20,140 bases of DNA, from assembly GCF_008831285.2 (NCBI RefSeq), contig NC_045146.1:19649149-19669288 (forward strand), read 5' to 3'. A program made the position numbers and the translations under genes. Source of the stretch: Nymphaea colorata (taxonomy: Eukaryota; Streptophyta; Magnoliopsida; Nymphaeales; Nymphaeaceae). The notes beneath the pieces were generated by a model that made no database searches, was not told where the DNA came from, and was given only the letters and a program-made list of their open reading frames with translations. Shown piece after piece: positions 18,163 to 20,140 of the stretch (positions within the stretch are counted from its first letter, which is position 1; each line of letters opens with the position of its first letter).

Positions 18163-18520
18163 ATGATACTAATTCCATGCTAATGCTGGAAAACAAATAA
18201 GGAAACAACCATCGAAGTAAAACAAAGGAAGGTGCCCGAGTCTTTCATGCCATCTCAAGACAAACTGAATGTGATGATCTCCATTCTTTTTTTCACTGAT
18301 TGCTGTCATAAGATCGGTCGCAACCTTCAATGGCATCCGATACAACCCATCAAATGTCAAACCAATCCCAATCTTCCTCCCCATCACCAAATCCTGCAAA
18401 ACACATCGATCAACAGAAAATATTAAGTTACAGTTCAACTCCTTGGTCATCTTGCTGACAGAGAAAAGATTCAAAGTAAGATGAGGGACGTGAAGAGCAT
18501 TATGAACTAGATATTATGTA
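18163..18520 (-). pseudogene. Copia gag-pre-integrase domain, truncated
   Basis: The minus strand reads HNALHVPHLTLNLFSVSKMT, then a Cys/Val/Phe stretch with QDLVMGRKIGIGLTFDGLY, then WHERLGHLPL. These are hallmarks of the gag_pre-integrs domain (NLLSVSKLT, QD-x-x-x-G-x-x-IG, DGLY, WH-x-RLGH) that lies between protease and integrase in Ty1/copia polyproteins. A frameshift and an in-frame TAG around 18505-18515 separate it from the protease part. It ends at the array junction shortly after FPALAWN, before the zinc-binding Cys pair expected at the start of integrase. Confidence 0.85.
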
Positions 18521-18568
18521 ATAGCACAAGACTCCCTTTCCCAACTACAAATATAGAAGAACCATCAG

Positions 18569-19048
18569 CTAAAGCAACCCTCTCCTTACCAGAGGAGAGG
18601 TGTATTGCTGAAATACGTTGGGATCTCTGGTCATGTGGTGTGTAGTACCACTATCAACAATCCATTCACCAAAGCACAAATTAACTTTATTACCACTCCC
18701 GGCAAGGGCATGATTGATCTTCACATCATCAGAAGGCTCATCCTTGTGAACATCAATGCGGATTAAGTATGCTTGAAGTTGACAAACCTGATCGGTTGTT
18801 ACCTTCCGTTTTTCATCAGTGTAAGAAGAAACTTCTGGACCAGCTGCCACCTTTTTTCTTCCTGGGTTGTTGCTGCCATGATTATTCTTCCTTTCTGGAT
18901 GGAAATCCCAATAGAAATCAACAGTATGACCATTTTTTTTTTTGCAATGTGAGCATCTCTGAATGCCTTTCTGGCTCGATTTTGGACCACGACTAACTAG
19001 GGCAGACTGCGTGCCAGGCATGGTGTCAGCGGAATCTTGACCTACCAT
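18569..19048 (-). pseudogene. Copia gag C-terminus and aspartic protease
   Basis: An open frame of 159 codons. Residues 32-47 carry a degenerate zinc knuckle: CSHCKKKNGHTVDFYW has one extra residue between the second Cys and His, and Tyr where the last Cys should be, so zinc binding is probably lost. Residues 129-140 read WIVDSGTTHHMT, the copia protease active site with catalytic Asp at 132 in D-S-G. The linker between them is hydrophilic, as is usual. Downstream the frame breaks after TSPL; a different frame continues SGKERVALADGSS, so a frameshift lies near 18600. Confidence 0.9.
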
Positions 19049-19717
19049 AACAAGTCGCCTTTGTTCATCAGCCTTGACTTTAGAATAGACTTCATAATGT
19101 TAGAAACTTCCCCAGAGTTAAGAATTTGCCTTTGAATGCCCTCAACTTCATCATTCAAGCCTCCAAGGAACACAAAAGTATGACTTTTCCACTCTTTTTT
19201 CCAACATAGTGTCTGTTCATATGCACACTCCCACTTTTCTTCGGAACAATAATCCAGTTCTTCCCATTTCAACTTGAGGGAAGCATAAAATTCAGCTACA
19301 GACTCATCTCCCTGCCAAAGAGCATATATATCCTTCATCAATTGTTTGACACAAACATCTTTCTTGTTCTGCCCATACATCTATTCAAGGACAACCCACA
19401 TATCGTAGGCAGTCCTTTTCTGAAGAATCAATGACTAAATTTCAGTTAAAAGAGTTAACAATCCAGGTTTTGACTTGGCTATCTTTAAGGTACCACATTT
19501 GCTAGTAGGGACCAGTTTTAGTAGACTGTTTCTTCTTCTCATTTATGCAGGAAATCCTGCCACGACCAGCAATTCCCATCACAATGGCTGCAGACTAGCG
19601 AAGTTAATTGTCCTTAGTCAAGCGAATCGTCGTGACTTGGACAGGAACATGATATGATGTCTGTGACATACAATCAATCCTTTCTGTAGAGCTATCCCCC
19701 TTCTATTCAGCAGCCAT
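19042..19717 (-). pseudogene. Copia gag (UBN2-type) with several stops
   Basis: A likely original start is the ATG at 19717-19715 (ATGGCTGCTGAA), followed at once by a TAG. The frame continues VTTIRLTKDN, then stops where the family has the aromatic NYLRW-type motif, then IVMGIAGRG and KTWIVNSF. A frame change near 19440 leads to TAYDMWVVLE, a TAG, then MYGQNKKD, LWQGDESVAEFYASLKLKWE and FVFLGGLNDE. These match the UBN2/retrotran_gag pattern (W-x-x-L, L-x-QG-x-x-SV-x-EY, FL-x-GLN-x-E). Another frameshift near 19080-19110 precedes YSKVKADEQRRLVM, which joins the zinc-knuckle part. The protein is clearly dead. Confidence 0.87.
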
Positions 19718-19974
19718 AAGGTGTAATGGGATCACGATGCATAGAAACCAGGTGACGCAAAAGGACCTGCTCTAGTCTCTGCCACCAGACCTACGCACAG
19801 AAGAGGACACTACTTCCAGCGATGCAGGAGGACTTGCTCCAGTTTGTGGCACAACCTGCACACAGTCGATGCCCTCATTGCTGCTACCGCCTGTGCTCTG
19901 CAGCGAGCAATCCTCAATTTTCTTCTGGCGATATTCATGGCTTTTCGGTGACTATCAGGCTATCTCCCACAAAA
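19718..19974 (-). other. Copia 5' leader with internal duplication
   Basis: The non-coding stretch between primer-binding site and gag start. It holds a diverged direct repeat of about 42-44 bp: GCAAAAGGACCTGCTCTAGT at 19757 and GCAGGAGGACTTGCTCCAGT at 19824 (both ending near GCACAG), period about 67 bp. No coding signal is seen. Confidence 0.6.
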
Positions 19975-19987
19975 GGCGTTGATACCA
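19975..19987 (-). other. Retrotransposon primer-binding site (tRNA-iMet type)
   Basis: The minus strand reads TGGTATCAACGCC, matching the usual copia primer-binding site TGGTATCAGAGCC at 11 of 13 positions. It lies 3 bp (CCC on the minus strand) inside the LTR end ...CTACA, the expected spacing for minus-strand DNA priming. The two mismatches may be decay. Confidence 0.75.
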
Positions 19988-19990
19988 GGG

Positions 19991-20140
19991 TGTAGATTTG
20001 GGCTGATGGCTTCCAGCGGTGGCACACTCGGGTGATGGCTCCAACAATGACCTACTACGACAACGACACACTCAGGCGATGGCTGCAGCAGTGGCGCACT
20101 CAGTCGACAGCTCCAGCGATGGCCCACTCTTATGACTGCT
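19991..20140 (-). mobile_element. Partial 5' LTR (3' end portion), with minisatellite
   Basis: On the minus strand the LTR ends ...AAATCTACA at 19991, three bases before the primer-binding site; CA is the standard LTR terminus. The LTR continues past the window. The visible 150 bp consist of diverged units of GATGGCTCCAGCGGTGGCACACTC type at about 20005, 20034, 20078 and 20106 (periods 29, 44 and 28 bp). The LTR start and its target duplication are out of view. Confidence 0.7.

Larger units (their letters stand above)
18163..20140 (-). mobile_element. Truncated, decayed Ty1/copia LTR retrotransposon
   Basis: Read on the minus strand from the right edge: part of the 5' LTR (19991-20140, continuing outside), primer-binding site (19975-19987), leader (19718-19974), gag (about 19080-19717), zinc knuckle and protease (18569-19048), and gag-pre-integrase (18163-18520). 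The order gag, protease, pre-integrase is the copia order. Integrase, reverse transcriptase, RNase H and the 3' LTR are missing; the element is cut at 18163 where the tandem array begins. Several stops and at least three frameshifts make it non-functional. Confidence 0.9.

Noticed and set aside
18769-18996. Plus-strand frames over the copia protease region (also 18232-18426)
   Set aside because: The minus strand has clear copia motifs (zinc knuckle, DSG, pre-integrase); these are antisense shadows.

Overview
This window looks like intergenic plant (angiosperm) DNA built from repeats. The evidence is its transposon types: two small hAT-like elements with 8-bp target duplications, a PIF/Harbinger-like element with a TTA duplication, and a decayed Ty1/copia LTR retrotransposon. 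It also has long T-rich, intron-like stretches and no intact host gene. I cannot name the species or decide between monocot, eudicot and magnoliid from sequence alone.

Layout. Positions 1-471 are AT-rich with degenerate short repeats. A 510-bp hAT-like MITE lies at 472-981, flanked by perfect TTTGGACC duplications. A weak SINE-like tract (about 1105-1285) and a GC-richer exon-like block (1284-1637) follow. From about 1640 to 5480 the sequence is T-rich and gene-poor. It has a diverged 219-bp-period duplication (about 2390-2790) and two small exon-like islands near 3382-3471 and 4566-4666, none assignable to a known protein.

The dominant structure is a higher-order tandem array from about 5490 to 18162. 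Its unit is a dimer of two related halves, A (about 677 bp) and B (about 731 bp). The dimer repeats with a nearly constant period of 1408-1411 bp over seven copies, with partial copies at both ends. Each half carries a decayed exon-like stretch with an Asp-rich GAT/GAC tract, a stop codon and AT-rich sequence resembling a 3' UTR. The array is best read as tandem amplification of the 3' end of a gene or element of unknown identity. Three events scar it: a 210-bp hAT-like insertion in copy 1 (7156-7365), a deletion of about 331 bp in copy 2 (near 7950), and a 2524-bp PIF/Harbinger-like insertion in copy 5 (11479-14002). Removing the last insertion plus its 3-bp duplication restores the 1408/1409-bp period exactly.

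The Harbinger-like element has 28-bp terminal inverted repeats, palindromic subterminal repeats, a minus-strand fragment resembling the SANT/Myb-like protein of PIF/Harbinger elements, and a purine-rich minisatellite. No DDE transposase is recognisable, so it is probably non-autonomous.

At 18162/18163 the array ends abruptly inside a truncated Ty1/copia element on the minus strand. Reading down from the right edge, this has part of the 5' LTR (19991 to beyond the window), a primer-binding site resembling the initiator-tRNA-Met type, a leader, and gag, zinc-knuckle, protease and gag-pre-integrase remnants broken by stops and frameshifts. Integrase, reverse transcriptase and the 3' LTR are absent. 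No tRNA, rRNA, CRISPR or functional protein-coding gene was found.
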